Source: an uncultured Gemmataceae bacterium (GTDB lineage Bacteria > Planctomycetota > Planctomycetia > Gemmatales > Gemmataceae). From it: DNA of 64,000 nucleotides. Below the pieces are notes generated by a model that was not told the DNA's origin, ran no database searches, and saw nothing but the letters and a program-made list of their open reading frames with translations. A program made the position numbers and the translations under genes. Position 1 is the first letter of the stretch; each line of letters opens with the position of its first letter. Positions 30,464 through 42,049 of this stretch are shown here, piece by piece. Location: NCBI GenBank assembly GCA_937923405.1, contig CALDUY010000026.1, positions 1-64,000 of the forward strand. The letters are read 5' to 3'.

Positions 30464-31243
30464 ATGGCAAAGCAAGAGAAACAAATCAGTGAGGTCGATC
30501 TGAACGCCTTGGCTCAGGCGCTGGCTGCTCCGTTCGACCCCAGCGAGGTTAAGTTCAAACCGCAGGCGGTGAGCGGCAACCGCGCCTTGGCCGTGCCCTT
30601 TGTCGATGCACGGGTCGTGCAGGATCGACTCGACGACGTGCTGGGCGTGATGGGCTGGCAGGATAGTTACGAGTGTCTGCCCGATGGAGCGGTGTTGTGT
30701 CGACTTCGCGTCCGAGTCGGGGCGGAGTGGATTACCAAGGAGGACGTGGGCGGTCAGTCCGAGCAAGCCGATGAGGGCGATCGACGCAAGGCGGCGTTCA
30801 GCGATGCCTTGAAACGAGCGGCGGTCAAGTTCGGCGTGGGACGGTATTTGTATCGATTCAAGCCGCAGTGGGTGGACTACGACCCGCACAAGCGACAGTT
30901 TCTAAAGCTGCCAACCTTGCCTGCGCCAACGACGCTGAAGTTGCCCACGCCAGAGGAGCAACCCACCGCCAAGCCGCGGGGTGCTTCCTCCCCGACGCCC
31001 ACGCGCGGCAAGCCGACCACGGGACTGGAACTTCACAAGCGGTTGCACGAGAAGGACGCCCAGCTGGCCAAGGAGGGGGTCTGTCAACCTGGGGAGTTGG
31101 TGAAATTCGTGGTCGCGGCGGGCACGCAGGCGGGTTACGACAAGGAGCTGGCCAGCTGGACCGGTCCGGCGATCGATTTGGCGATTGAGCAGACGCGGCA
31201 GTTCGAGGCCAGCCGGCGTAGTTCGGGCAAGGAGGTGGCCTGA
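30464..31243 (+). CDS. Rad52/Rad22-like single-strand annealing protein
   Basis: A 259-aa protein whose first 150 residues resemble the Rad52/Rad22 single-strand annealing domain. Visible features are LAAPFDPSEVKFKPQAV, VQDRLDDVLGVMGWQDSY and the signature SDALKRAAVKFGVGRYLY. The rest is a proline/threonine-rich linker and a small helical C-terminal segment (about 185-255). Rad52-like proteins in bacteria are mostly phage recombinases, but some planctomycetes encode a chromosomal copy. No phage genes are nearby. GAGGG lies 7 nt before ATG 30464. The gene is alone and convergent with the PQQ-propeller gene. Confidence 0.75.
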   Translation: MAKQEKQISEVDLNALAQALAAPFDPSEVKFKPQAVSGNRALAVPFVDARVVQDRLDDVLGVMGWQDSYECLPDGAVLCRLRVRVGAEWITKEDVGGQSEQADEGDRRKAAFSDALKRAAVKFGVGRYLYRFKPQWVDYDPHKRQFLKLPTLPAPTTLKLPTPEEQPTAKPRGASSPTPTRGKPTTGLELHKRLHEKDAQLAKEGVCQPGELVKFVVAAGTQAGYDKELASWTGPAIDLAIEQTRQFEASRRSSGKEVA

Positions 31244-31296
31244 CCATCTGGATACGAGCTGGTTCGGTGTCAGCTTGGCGGTCAGACAGACAGGGG

Positions 31297-32505
31297 CTAC
31301 TTGCTCACCTTCCAAGCGACGAGCTTGCGGCTATCACGAGCAAAGAGCCGCCCTTGGGACAACGCCAGGTGCGAACGGAACGAGTCCAACACGCCAGCGC
31401 GACCGAGTTCCTGGTAGCGGTTGGGATTGGCCGCCACCAGGACTAGCTCACCGCTCTCGGACAGGACGAACAACTGCTTGCCGACGGCTAGCACATCGCC
31501 ACAGCCAAAGCCCGGCTCGGTCCAGCGAACCTGGCCGGTTTTCCAGTCAATGCAGCGTAAGCTGGCCCCGGCTTCCTGTCGCCCCTCGAAACCGTAGAGC
31601 TGCTCGCCAACGACGACCGGCGTGCCGAAATGGCACGACAGAGCATTCGTACTCTTCCAAACTTCGCTGGCTCCTTGATGCGATAGTTTCAGCACCAGCG
31701 CGCCAACACCATAGCTAGCAGAGACAAACAGATACTGTCCGTCTAGGAGGACGGGCATGGCGGCATTGACCGAGGCATCGATGCGCGCACGCCAACGCTT
31801 GCTGAAGCGTACCTGCCCCGTCTCGGGGGCGACACCGACGACTCCGGTTCGCGTGAAGAAATAGACCTGGCGCACTCCGTCGATGGTGGCGGCGATGGGC
31901 GAGGAGTAGCTGGCGTCATCCTCGGTAGCACGCCACTTCTCCTTACCTGAGTCGAGATCGAGAGCAACCAGTCCGGCTCCCTCGCCACCGACGTTCAAGA
32001 GAATCAGCTTGCCTTCGACGAGAGGCGTTGTGCCCACACCGAAATAGCTGGGGTTGACCGTGTAATCATCGAGCAACTTGCGCTCCCAGAGTTTTTTGCC
32101 ACTTTTTAGATCCAAACAGTGGAAATGACCATTGGCGGCCAACGTCAGTACCCGCTCGCCGACGATCACCGGGGTGGCGCGTGGCCCGTCCCCTTTGCCC
32201 AGTGGATCTTCGTAGTTGGTCGGATAGCGAAAGCTCCAGCGGTTTTTGCCCGTGGCCGGATCGAGGCATTCGACGAGATCCTCGTTGCCGACCCGATGGA
32301 AGATGATGAGCCGATCTCCCGCGATGGCCGGAGCCGCGTAACCTTCACCGACCTGGTGACTCCACAATACGGGCGGCCCCTTAGCTTCCAACGTGGTGAT
32401 CAGGCCGGTCTCCGTCGAGATGCCGTCGCGTTTGGGACCGCGTAGTTGCGGCCAATCGGCGGCGAGTAGCAGTGGCACTAGCGTTCCCAGGAAGAGATAC
32501 TTCAT
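31297..32505 (-). CDS. Exported PQQ-like beta-propeller protein
   Basis: A 402-aa protein with a signal peptide (MKYLFLGTLVPLLLAA) and PQQ/BamB-like propeller repeats (LDPATGKNRWSFRYP, LDLKSGKKLWERKL, LDLDSGKEKWRATE, IDWKTGQVRWTEPG), preceded by DWPQLRGPKRDG, the usual planctomycete opening. No PQQ-dehydrogenase catalytic residues are recognisable, so it is probably a binding or scaffold propeller. ATG 32505 has AGGAG 5 nt upstream. It lies 40 nt after the anti-sigma gene and probably belongs to that operon. Confidence 0.82.
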   Translation of the reverse strand: MKYLFLGTLVPLLLAADWPQLRGPKRDGISTETGLITTLEAKGPPVLWSHQVGEGYAAPAIAGDRLIIFHRVGNEDLVECLDPATGKNRWSFRYPTNYEDPLGKGDGPRATPVIVGERVLTLAANGHFHCLDLKSGKKLWERKLLDDYTVNPSYFGVGTTPLVEGKLILLNVGGEGAGLVALDLDSGKEKWRATEDDASYSSPIAATIDGVRQVYFFTRTGVVGVAPETGQVRFSKRWRARIDASVNAAMPVLLDGQYLFVSASYGVGALVLKLSHQGASEVWKSTNALSCHFGTPVVVGEQLYGFEGRQEAGASLRCIDWKTGQVRWTEPGFGCGDVLAVGKQLFVLSESGELVLVAANPNRYQELGRAGVLDSFRSHLALSQGRLFARDSRKLVAWKVSK

Positions 32506-32545
32506 CGACACTCCTTGCTACCAGGTTGGGCAGGCCAGTCCAGGC

Positions 32546-33319
32546 TTATGCCGAAGATTGGGCGATGCGGCGGAGTCGGCGTTCAGCTTCGCGGGCCGAG
32601 CGTGCGATTTGCTCCAGCGACTTGGCCGACTCGGGGTGCTGAGTGCGCCACTCGAAGGCGAGCTTGGCGGCGGTACTCTCCGATCGGCTGATGTCGCGTA
32701 GCACCTCACCCAGAACGGCGGGACGGTCAGCGACGGGAAGCTGTAAGGCCGCGTCAACCAAATCGCTCTGCACCAATCGATCAAACTCCTCGGCCAAGTT
32801 GGCGACATAGCGAGGATTGTCCACATGCTCCTGAACATCGGCGAGCAGCTCCTCGACCAGCCCAGTGAGAGCGACGAGGCGATCACGGGGCGTAGCAGCT
32901 TGTTGGAGTCGTTGTTCGATGCGGGCACGCCAAGCCGGTTGGTTCGACGTGGGATTGGTCGAACGCGGTGGCCAGGCCCACCAGGCCAGACTGAACAGGG
33001 CCAGCGTCGCGGCCAGCGAGCAGGCCAGGGCCAGCTTCTGGCGACCCTTTTCACGGACTCCGGGAACCTGCTTGGACGGTTGGATTGGCGAACGCACCAG
33101 CGCTGGCACGCTGTCACCGCGTAAGATCTGTTCCAGCAAGGCGGCGGGAGCGGGGCAAGCGGGAACCGTCAGTTCGGTGATTTGTCGCTCCAACCGCACC
33201 AACCGGCGCAACCAGTTCTGGCAGGCCGAGCAATCGGCCAAGTGTCGCGCTTCAGCGGATCGCGGTTTGTCCGGCCGTTCGCTCAAGAGCAAGCGTTGGC
33301 GGACCTGGGCACAGTTCAT
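32546..33319 (-). CDS. Zinc-finger anti-sigma factor
   Basis: A 257-aa single-pass membrane protein. The N-terminal ZAS-like motif H-x3-C-x2-C is seen as HLADCSACQNWL. A transmembrane helix follows (LALACSLAATLALFSLAWWAW), then a roughly 150-residue helical part, probably periplasmic. It should sequester the ECF sigma factor encoded upstream until a signal arrives. The start ATG 33319 overlaps the sigma stop codon (ATGA); a longer frame to 33379 would run into the sigma gene. Confidence 0.8.
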   Translation of the reverse strand: MNCAQVRQRLLLSERPDKPRSAEARHLADCSACQNWLRRLVRLERQITELTVPACPAPAALLEQILRGDSVPALVRSPIQPSKQVPGVREKGRQKLALACSLAATLALFSLAWWAWPPRSTNPTSNQPAWRARIEQRLQQAATPRDRLVALTGLVEELLADVQEHVDNPRYVANLAEEFDRLVQSDLVDAALQLPVADRPAVLGEVLRDISRSESTAAKLAFEWRTQHPESAKSLEQIARSAREAERRLRRIAQSSA

Positions 33320-33903
33320 GACCCCATCTCCGGTTGGACCAGTTCGAGCAGCTTCTGACGTGCCTTGAAGACACGCCAACGAGCCGTTTCTTCTGTAATG
33401 TCGAGGATGCTGGCGATCTGCCGAAACGACAGATCCTCTTCGATGCGTAACAGTAGAGCGGCCCGAAAATCCTTGGGCAGTTGGTTGACGGCGGCGGCGA
33501 GATCGTGCAACGCCTCCCGCGACGAGGCCGCCTCGTCTGGTCCCTGTTCGCGGGTTGGCAGATCCTCCGGTAGAGCGGAACGCGAACGATTGGCCCGGTG
33601 TACGTTAGCCAGGGCATTGTGCCCGATGCGGAACAACCAGGCACGGAAGTTCGTCCCCGCGCGAAACCGGTGCAGATTGGCCAAGGCCTTGAGGAACGTC
33701 TCCTGAGCCAAGTCCTCGGCCAGATGCCGGTCATGCGTCAGGTGATACAACCAGCGAAAGACGCGCGGCCAGTAGCCTTCGACTAATCGGGCGAACGCGG
33801 CGCGATCCCCCGCCTGAGCCGCCACCAACCAGCTGGTCTCCTCGGATTCCCCCATCAGGGCATCGGGTTGTCTACGGGCCTTCTCGGACGCCTCCACACC
33901 CAT
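33316..33903 (-). CDS. ECF-family RNA polymerase sigma factor
   Basis: A 195-aa group 4 sigma factor. Region 2 is seen as LTHDRHLAEDLAQETFLKAL with FRAWLFRIGHNALANVHR, and region 4 as LPKDFRAALLLRIEEDLSFR followed by QIASILDITEETARWRV. The start ATG 33903 has AGGAGG 8 nt upstream; the longer frame from 33978 is unlikely because its first 25 residues are basic and cysteine-rich without similarity to the family. The stop overlaps the anti-sigma start (ATGA). With the anti-sigma and the PQQ-propeller genes it forms a typical envelope-signalling operon. Confidence 0.9.
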   Translation of the reverse strand: MGVEASEKARRQPDALMGESEETSWLVAAQAGDRAAFARLVEGYWPRVFRWLYHLTHDRHLAEDLAQETFLKALANLHRFRAGTNFRAWLFRIGHNALANVHRANRSRSALPEDLPTREQGPDEAASSREALHDLAAAVNQLPKDFRAALLLRIEEDLSFRQIASILDITEETARWRVFKARQKLLELVQPEMGS

Positions 33904-34095
33904 CCGGCATCCCTCCTGGTTTCGGCGTACTCTACAGATGCAACACACCAGCCGACTCCGACGTTGGTATCCTAGCAAATTCGTGCCTGGTTTGCCGACT
34001 CCTGCCGGCGTTTCCGACGAGCTTTTGACCAGAGAGAGACACGGAAGAACGGGCCAATCGGATGGCGCGTTGGCTGGTTGAGGGCAGTGCGGCTT

Positions 34096-34255
34096 CTAGT
34101 GCGCGTTACAACATGGGGTAGCGGAGCGCAGGCTAAAGCCTGCGTCTACCGGTTTTTAATGGTAGCCGCAGGCTTCAGCCTGCGAAAGCAAGTATCCGCC
34201 TGCGAAAGCGCTTCATCCCTCCTTGCCGCTACCCCATGTTGTAACGCGTTCTAGT
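34096..34255. mobile_element. MITE-like palindromic element, copy B, with perfect terminal repeats
   Basis: A 160-bp non-coding element. The inverted ends are identical over 23 nt (34102-34124 and 34226-34248, beginning CGCGTTACAACATGGGGTAG) and extend to a CTAG on each side. TTCTAGT flanks it directly at 34094-34100 and 34249-34255 and may be a target duplication. The interior holds GCAGGCTAAAGCCTGC and GCAGGCTTCAGCCTGC palindromes and the phrase GCCTGCGAAAGC. It aligns with copy A (2995-3165). The right CTAG forms the stop codon of the next gene. The stretch 33904-34095 shows nothing else. Confidence 0.72.
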
Positions 34256-35648
34256 CGTGGAAAATGGGGGCTTCTGTTGGGTTAATTTTCGCAGCGACTT
34301 CGCCTCGCATATGCAGCAAGGATTCTGCGACACGATGTCGAGAGGCAACCAAGGTCTGTGGGATCAATCCTCCGCCTAGAATGAGTGTCCAAAGGATTAG
34401 GACTGCGAAGCGTTCTTTCAAGGTGATGCCCAGGGGGATCGGAGACCGATGACGTGTTCCCGTGAAGATCAGGAAATACACGCGAACGACGGAGATGCCA
34501 TTTATCGCCGCTGCCACCACCAGAACGATCCCAACGAATAAATTCGCTCCCACCGCACCGTCCACGAGCAGTTCCGTGGCCACAAATCCCAACGTACCCG
34601 GGAAACCAACACTAGCCAAACCGGTCAGCAAGAAGCACACAGCCAACCCCGGAGAGTGGTCGTACAAGCCGCGATAATTTACCAAAGACACCCGTCCCAG
34701 CCGCGCTTCGATGGCCCGGAGCGTCAGTCCCAATCCACCCAGGGATAAGGCAACCGAGAACCACAGAGACAGTGCCCCTGCCAAGCTGGTGGTAGTATGC
34801 AGTTCCAGGCCAACGAGAATCATCGAGGCATGGCTCAAGAAGAGGTAGGCGAAAAATCGCCGTGCTTCCTGTTGGACTATCGCCATTCCCGCGGCGTAAA
34901 TCGCTGTCAACAGGGAGAAGATTCCGATACTAGTCAACACCCAATCCGGTGCCACAGGCAAAACCAAGCGAAGCGAGGCATAAACCCCAACAACAGGCGT
35001 GACAAATAACAACGCGGTGCCGAAGGAACAATGATCGAACAAATCCACCACCCAAAGATGAACGGGCACGGTGCCGCTACGCACCAACACCGCAGCCATG
35101 AGGACCAGCGGTGCCCAGGTGGTGCCGGCTTCGATTCCGACCCAACCAGCGACCAACAGTCCGATGAACATGACCATGTGCAGGAAGTACACGCGAGTCG
35201 GCTTGCCGCGCTGCAACAGTTCCAGGTAAGGCGGCACCGTGCCGAGAACCAAAAGAATGACCAACGGCCAGGGTTCCAGGCAAGCGAAAGTAGCCAACCG
35301 AATTGCTTCTCCGGCCAGGTGGCCGGTCAAGGAGATACGATTCATTTTGACTCGTGCTGTGGCCAATACGGTCAACACATGCAGCAACGCTACCAACACC
35401 ACAAGTGGCGCGCTTAATTCATCCAACTGAAAGAGTGGCTGCCCCGAAGGGGTGGTGAGCCAATTTGGTGAGGGCGTGCCCGACAGGAAAACTATCCAGG
35501 ATATGATCGAGCTGAATAGAGTCAAAATAGTCAGGCCGAGACACCACCGAGCAGCGGTCGAGGTATCTCCAATTAGGGCCACCACTCCTACTCCGACTAA
35601 TGGCACGAGTACAGTCAGATCGATCCAGGGAACTGTCTGCCAAATCAT
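34251..35648 (-). CDS. Second NuoL/M/N-like proton-conducting membrane subunit of the DAB operon
   Basis: A 465-aa membrane protein with about 13 hydrophobic segments, distantly similar to the antiporter-like subunits NuoL/NuoM/NuoN of complex I. Visible are the FQLDELSAPLVVLVALLHVL helix and the VRSGTVPVHLWVVDLFDH segment, which corresponds to the conserved Lys/His-bearing helix. It overlaps dabB by 4 nt (ATGA) and is the last gene of the dabA-dabB operon. Some DAB operons carry such an additional subunit; its exact job is unknown, probably proton flow driving CO2 hydration. The stop codon (TAG, 34251-34253) comes from the end of the MITE-like element, so the C-terminus may have been altered by insertion. 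Confidence 0.72.
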   Translation of the reverse strand: MIWQTVPWIDLTVLVPLVGVGVVALIGDTSTAARWCLGLTILTLFSSIISWIVFLSGTPSPNWLTTPSGQPLFQLDELSAPLVVLVALLHVLTVLATARVKMNRISLTGHLAGEAIRLATFACLEPWPLVILLVLGTVPPYLELLQRGKPTRVYFLHMVMFIGLLVAGWVGIEAGTTWAPLVLMAAVLVRSGTVPVHLWVVDLFDHCSFGTALLFVTPVVGVYASLRLVLPVAPDWVLTSIGIFSLLTAIYAAGMAIVQQEARRFFAYLFLSHASMILVGLELHTTTSLAGALSLWFSVALSLGGLGLTLRAIEARLGRVSLVNYRGLYDHSPGLAVCFLLTGLASVGFPGTLGFVATELLVDGAVGANLFVGIVLVVAAAINGISVVRVYFLIFTGTRHRSPIPLGITLKERFAVLILWTLILGGGLIPQTLVASRHRVAESLLHMRGEVAAKINPTEAPIFHD

Positions 35649-37069
35649 ACAGCTTGCTCCACGTCCTCAAGGCATCGAGAAGTGGGAATCGCCTCTGAGG
35701 ACGTATCTCCAGCGAGAGCCTCGATTCCCTTGCGTTCCCATCGATCCAGCCAACGGAAAACCTGTAGGAAAGGTCGGGCGACATAGTCGATCAGCAGCGC
35801 ATCAAGATAGCCGCGTTCCAGTGCGAACCGATAGATCCAGAGCGGAAGAAGTCGAGACTCGTCACCAGAGGCGACTTGAGTCATCGACAGACGTGATCCG
35901 ATGGCGTTTTCCAGCATGCGACGATCCTGGAGATAACTGGGGGCGCGGATAAACTGGAGAGTCCGCAGACAGGCATGGCCGAGCAGATGAAGCAGAGGAA
36001 CGTAGCGGAACCACACGGGAAGCCAATGACCGGCTCCGATCTCGGCAACAATTAACCCAAGTTGAGTCAATGAGGCGAACGACAAGGCGGACTTGATGTC
36101 AGTTTGGGTTTGACCGACGAGTGCGGCATAAAGGGCTGTCAACAAGCCTAGGAGCAACACGACTACCGACAACCCGGGAGCAGCGTCCAAAAGAGGACTA
36201 ACTCGTAACAACAGATAAGCGCCAAGATGAACCGACAACGCACCATAGAACACCGCACTGGACGGCGTTGGTCCTTCCATCGCTCGAGGCAGCCATCCTG
36301 AAAACGGCAGTAAAGCGGACTTGCCTGCTGCCGCGATCAGTAACAGCATCCCCACCACAAGGGCTTCGGTTCCGGAAACGTAGACTTGGCCCTGCGGCCA
36401 CGGACCGGTTCCAAGGAGTTTTTCAAAGTCCCCCTCTCCGCTCATGTGGTGCAGTACGATCGCCGCCAACAGCAGTGCCGCATCCGAGACCCGGTACACC
36501 ACCCAGATTAACAGGCCATTGCGAGGCGGAGCTGGTCGCTCCTGAAAAAACGCCACCAGCAGCGCGCTGGAAAGCCCGACTAATTCCCAGCCAAGGAAAA
36601 GCGTCTCTATGGTGCCAGCGACGGCGGCAGTGACCATCCCCGCCATGAACAACGAGTACAGCACGAAGAAGCGGTTGTAGCCTGCTTCACGGTGCATATA
36701 GCGAGTGGCGAAGACGCCGATGGTTCCACACAGGATGAAGGATAATGCTCCAAATAGGATCGAGAGTCGATCAAAAATCAACTTGACCGAGAAATGATAA
36801 TGCTGCTCATGCAGCTCCGCTGCTCCGATGTGAACCCAGTGTCCCAAGCCAATGACCACGGTACGGGTATCCCAGACCAGCATGAGTACGCACAGCCCAA
36901 CGACGCTTGCCAATCCTAGAATGGCCGCCGCGTGTACCCCACGAGCAGTTACGGTTTCAGACAATCGTCGATCGATGAGCGAGCAAATCCCGAGGACGGC
37001 GACTAAGGCCGCTGGAGCGGCGACAATCATGGTGCCAAGAAACGTTAGTACAAATGAGGAAGTATTCAT
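35645..37069 (-). CDS. dabB: DabB, NuoL-like subunit of the DAB inorganic carbon pump
   Basis: A 474-aa polytopic membrane protein of the NADH:quinone oxidoreductase subunit 5 family. Diagnostic parts are KLIFDRLSILFGALSFILCG, ATRYMHREAGYNRFF, LGWELVGLSSALLVAFF (the conserved Glu in the NuoL proton path), and GKSALLPFSGWLPRAMEGPT (Lys in TM7). It is shorter than NuoL, lacking the long lateral helix, as is typical of DabB. It is expected to couple the proton motive force to DabA. It follows dabA by 27 nt, with AGGA before ATG 37069. Confidence 0.85.
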   Translation of the reverse strand: MNTSSFVLTFLGTMIVAAPAALVAVLGICSLIDRRLSETVTARGVHAAAILGLASVVGLCVLMLVWDTRTVVIGLGHWVHIGAAELHEQHYHFSVKLIFDRLSILFGALSFILCGTIGVFATRYMHREAGYNRFFVLYSLFMAGMVTAAVAGTIETLFLGWELVGLSSALLVAFFQERPAPPRNGLLIWVVYRVSDAALLLAAIVLHHMSGEGDFEKLLGTGPWPQGQVYVSGTEALVVGMLLLIAAAGKSALLPFSGWLPRAMEGPTPSSAVFYGALSVHLGAYLLLRVSPLLDAAPGLSVVVLLLGLLTALYAALVGQTQTDIKSALSFASLTQLGLIVAEIGAGHWLPVWFRYVPLLHLLGHACLRTLQFIRAPSYLQDRRMLENAIGSRLSMTQVASGDESRLLPLWIYRFALERGYLDALLIDYVARPFLQVFRWLDRWERKGIEALAGDTSSEAIPTSRCLEDVEQAV

Positions 37070-37096
37070 GGTCCTGGGGATTGAACAAAGGTATCA

Positions 37097-40144
<3,048 letters not shown>

Positions 40145-40213
40145 TCTATTTTTTCAACCCAGGGTCGTCTGGTTCCAACCATCTGATGCGCCGCCTGGTC
40201 TTGCTTGACCACA

Positions 40214-40229
40214 AGCAAGCAGCGTGCCA
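40214..40229 (-). promoter_or_regulatory. Consensus sigma-54 promoter of the dabA operon
   Basis: On the minus strand the sequence reads TGGCACG-CTGC-TTGCT, a perfect match to the -24/-12 consensus TGGCACG-N4-TTGCW (-24 at 40223-40229, -12 at 40214-40218). It points to dabA, with an expected start near 40203, 59 nt before the start codon. A sigma-54 activator gene lies 1.8 kb away on the other strand. Confidence 0.78.
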
Positions 40230-40339
40230 AGGTACGCTTCTCGGTTTCCACGAGGAATAACAGTGGATCCAAGTGCGCGACGCGAAGGGCTGATCGCTCA
40301 ACGATCACCATGGTCACCAATAATCCAGCGTGCCAGTAA

Positions 40340-40386
40340 CAGAGACGTCAAGCGAAATTACCGCCTCTATGCAGGATGCGTCTCTG
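40340..40386. promoter_or_regulatory. Candidate enhancer site (inverted repeat) upstream of the sigma-54 promoter
   Basis: CAGAGACG (40340-40347) and CGTCTCTG (40379-40386) are perfect 8-bp inverted arms separated by 31 nt. They lie about 110-160 nt upstream of the dabA -24 box, where NtrC-type activators usually bind. No copy was seen near the sulP promoter. This is an inference from position and symmetry only. Confidence 0.35.
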
Positions 40387-40453
40387 AGCTGGTTTGCCGA
40401 TTTACCCTACAAGATAGGATACTCAGGGCTTTAGCTGCAGTGGAGGGCACGTC

Positions 40454-41878
40454 GTGAGATCGGTTCGCACACGATTTGTTTGGCCGGCATTGGCGGTCAG
40501 TTTTTGTCTGGTGATGTTGTGTGCGGTTGCCGCAATCTCGTTGTTTCATCAACAGTCCACGATTGCTGCGACCCTGAGAGAGAATGTGGCCAGTCGGCGA
40601 GCTGCTGCTGATTTGCGCAGTACCCTGAATACCCTTGTGGCTCTGGAAAGGCATCAGGTTGAATCTGTGGCGGATCTGCACGGGCGGGCCCAAACCCAGC
40701 TTGTTGAGATTCAGCAACTGGCGGATCACGCTATTGAGCGTGACTTGTCGAATCGGCTCAACGACGGGTTTGCCGAGTATCTTCGCCGCTGGCACTCGCT
40801 GCCGCCTCTGACCGACCCGGACCGCCAAGCGAGCATCGCTGCTGTCACTCGTTTCCTGGAGGAGTACGTCCTCTATCCGTGTCGTGAATATGAGGGGTTC
40901 AATGACCGACGGATTGAGGAAACCATTGGTCAGCATGAGCGAGTGTTGCGACAACTGGCATGGGGGATCGCCGCTGTTACGTTTTTAGGGATCGTCGCAG
41001 GATCCGTCCTCGGTTATGGAATTGCTCGATGGCTCAGCCGATCGATTCGACGGTTGCAAATTCAAGTGCGTGATGCAGCCGGCAAGCTTAGCCCGCATCC
41101 ACCGGAGATCGTGTTGACGGAAGAGGGAGATTTTCACGAGTTGCAGACGCAGATCGATCAGCTAACCACACTAATCGAAGACGTTGTCCAAACCTTACAG
41201 CAGCGCGAACGCGAAGTGTTACGAGCAGAACAACTAGCGGCAGTCGGTCAACTAGCCGCAGGCGTTGGCCATGAAATTCGTAATCCGCTGACCTCCATCA
41301 AAATGCTCGTCCAGGCAGCGTTGGAAGACAACAGCGTACTGTTTGCCGACGACCTGCAAGTTATCGAGGGAGAGATCCGACGGGTCGAGCGCCTGCTGCA
41401 AACCTTTCTCGACTTGTCGCGTCCTTCCAAAGCAGAACGCAGACCGACTGATTTGAACCAGTTGGTACAACAGGTAGCCGGGTTGATGCACGGTAGAGCC
41501 GAACGACAACGCATCACTGTCGAGGTCGACCTTCCTCCCGACGGCTTGAACGTATGCGTTGATGCGGAGCAGTGTCGTCAGGTACTCGTGAATGTCTGCC
41601 TGAATGCCATCGACGCGATGCCCACGGGTGGCCTACTTCGATTGGCCGCCCGAGCGAGTGACTCTGGAGTCCGCATCGAAGTGTCCGACACCGGTTGTGG
41701 GGTTCCTGAGCCGCTGCTCCCGCGCTTATTTGAACCGTTCTTGAGCAGTAAGGACACCGGATTAGGGCTTGGGTTGATGATCTCGAAACGAATCGTCGAG
41801 GCGCACGGTGGAACGATCACCGTATCCAATCGACGTGAGCGCGGAGCCAGGGTAGTCATCACTCTACCGGTCTCCTGA
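40454..41878 (+). CDS. Membrane sensor histidine kinase (NtrB/ZraS type)
   Basis: A 474-aa kinase. TM1 is at about 10-30, followed by a periplasmic helical sensor of roughly 135 residues, TM2 at about 168-190, a HAMP-like linker, a coiled coil and then HisKA with H273 (GVGHEIRNPLTS). The ATPase has the N box (VLVNVCLNAIDAMP), G1 (VSDTGCGVPE) and G2 (KDTGLGLGLMISK). The start is GTG 40454, with GAGGG 6 nt upstream. It is divergent from dabA and followed by an NtrC-type regulator, so it probably phosphorylates that protein. The signal may be CO2/bicarbonate or related stress, inferred from the neighbours. Confidence 0.85.
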   Translation: MRSVRTRFVWPALAVSFCLVMLCAVAAISLFHQQSTIAATLRENVASRRAAADLRSTLNTLVALERHQVESVADLHGRAQTQLVEIQQLADHAIERDLSNRLNDGFAEYLRRWHSLPPLTDPDRQASIAAVTRFLEEYVLYPCREYEGFNDRRIEETIGQHERVLRQLAWGIAAVTFLGIVAGSVLGYGIARWLSRSIRRLQIQVRDAAGKLSPHPPEIVLTEEGDFHELQTQIDQLTTLIEDVVQTLQQREREVLRAEQLAAVGQLAAGVGHEIRNPLTSIKMLVQAALEDNSVLFADDLQVIEGEIRRVERLLQTFLDLSRPSKAERRPTDLNQLVQQVAGLMHGRAERQRITVEVDLPPDGLNVCVDAEQCRQVLVNVCLNAIDAMPTGGLLRLAARASDSGVRIEVSDTGCGVPEPLLPRLFEPFLSSKDTGLGLGLMISKRIVEAHGGTITVSNRRERGARVVITLPVS

Positions 41879-42049
41879 TTCCGACTAGGGGAGATCCCTG
41901 CTCCACTCTCCGACCGCTTTGCTGAAGGGTTGGTTTGCCAAGTCTGTCTAGGGGAGATGAGGACCACGAAATATCGACGATTAGCTGCTCGTTTTGGATA
42001 CATACACTATATCTCAGCGATTCTCTGGAGGATTTGGCCGAGGTTACTC

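Noticed and set aside
40325..40336. Second sigma-54 promoter upstream of dabA
   Set aside because: A TGGCACG is present on the minus strand but no TTGC lies at the required distance.
41930..42049. N-terminal extension of the NtrC-type regulator
   Set aside because: The residues do not belong to a receiver domain, and ATG 42050 starts the standard fold with a ribosome binding site.
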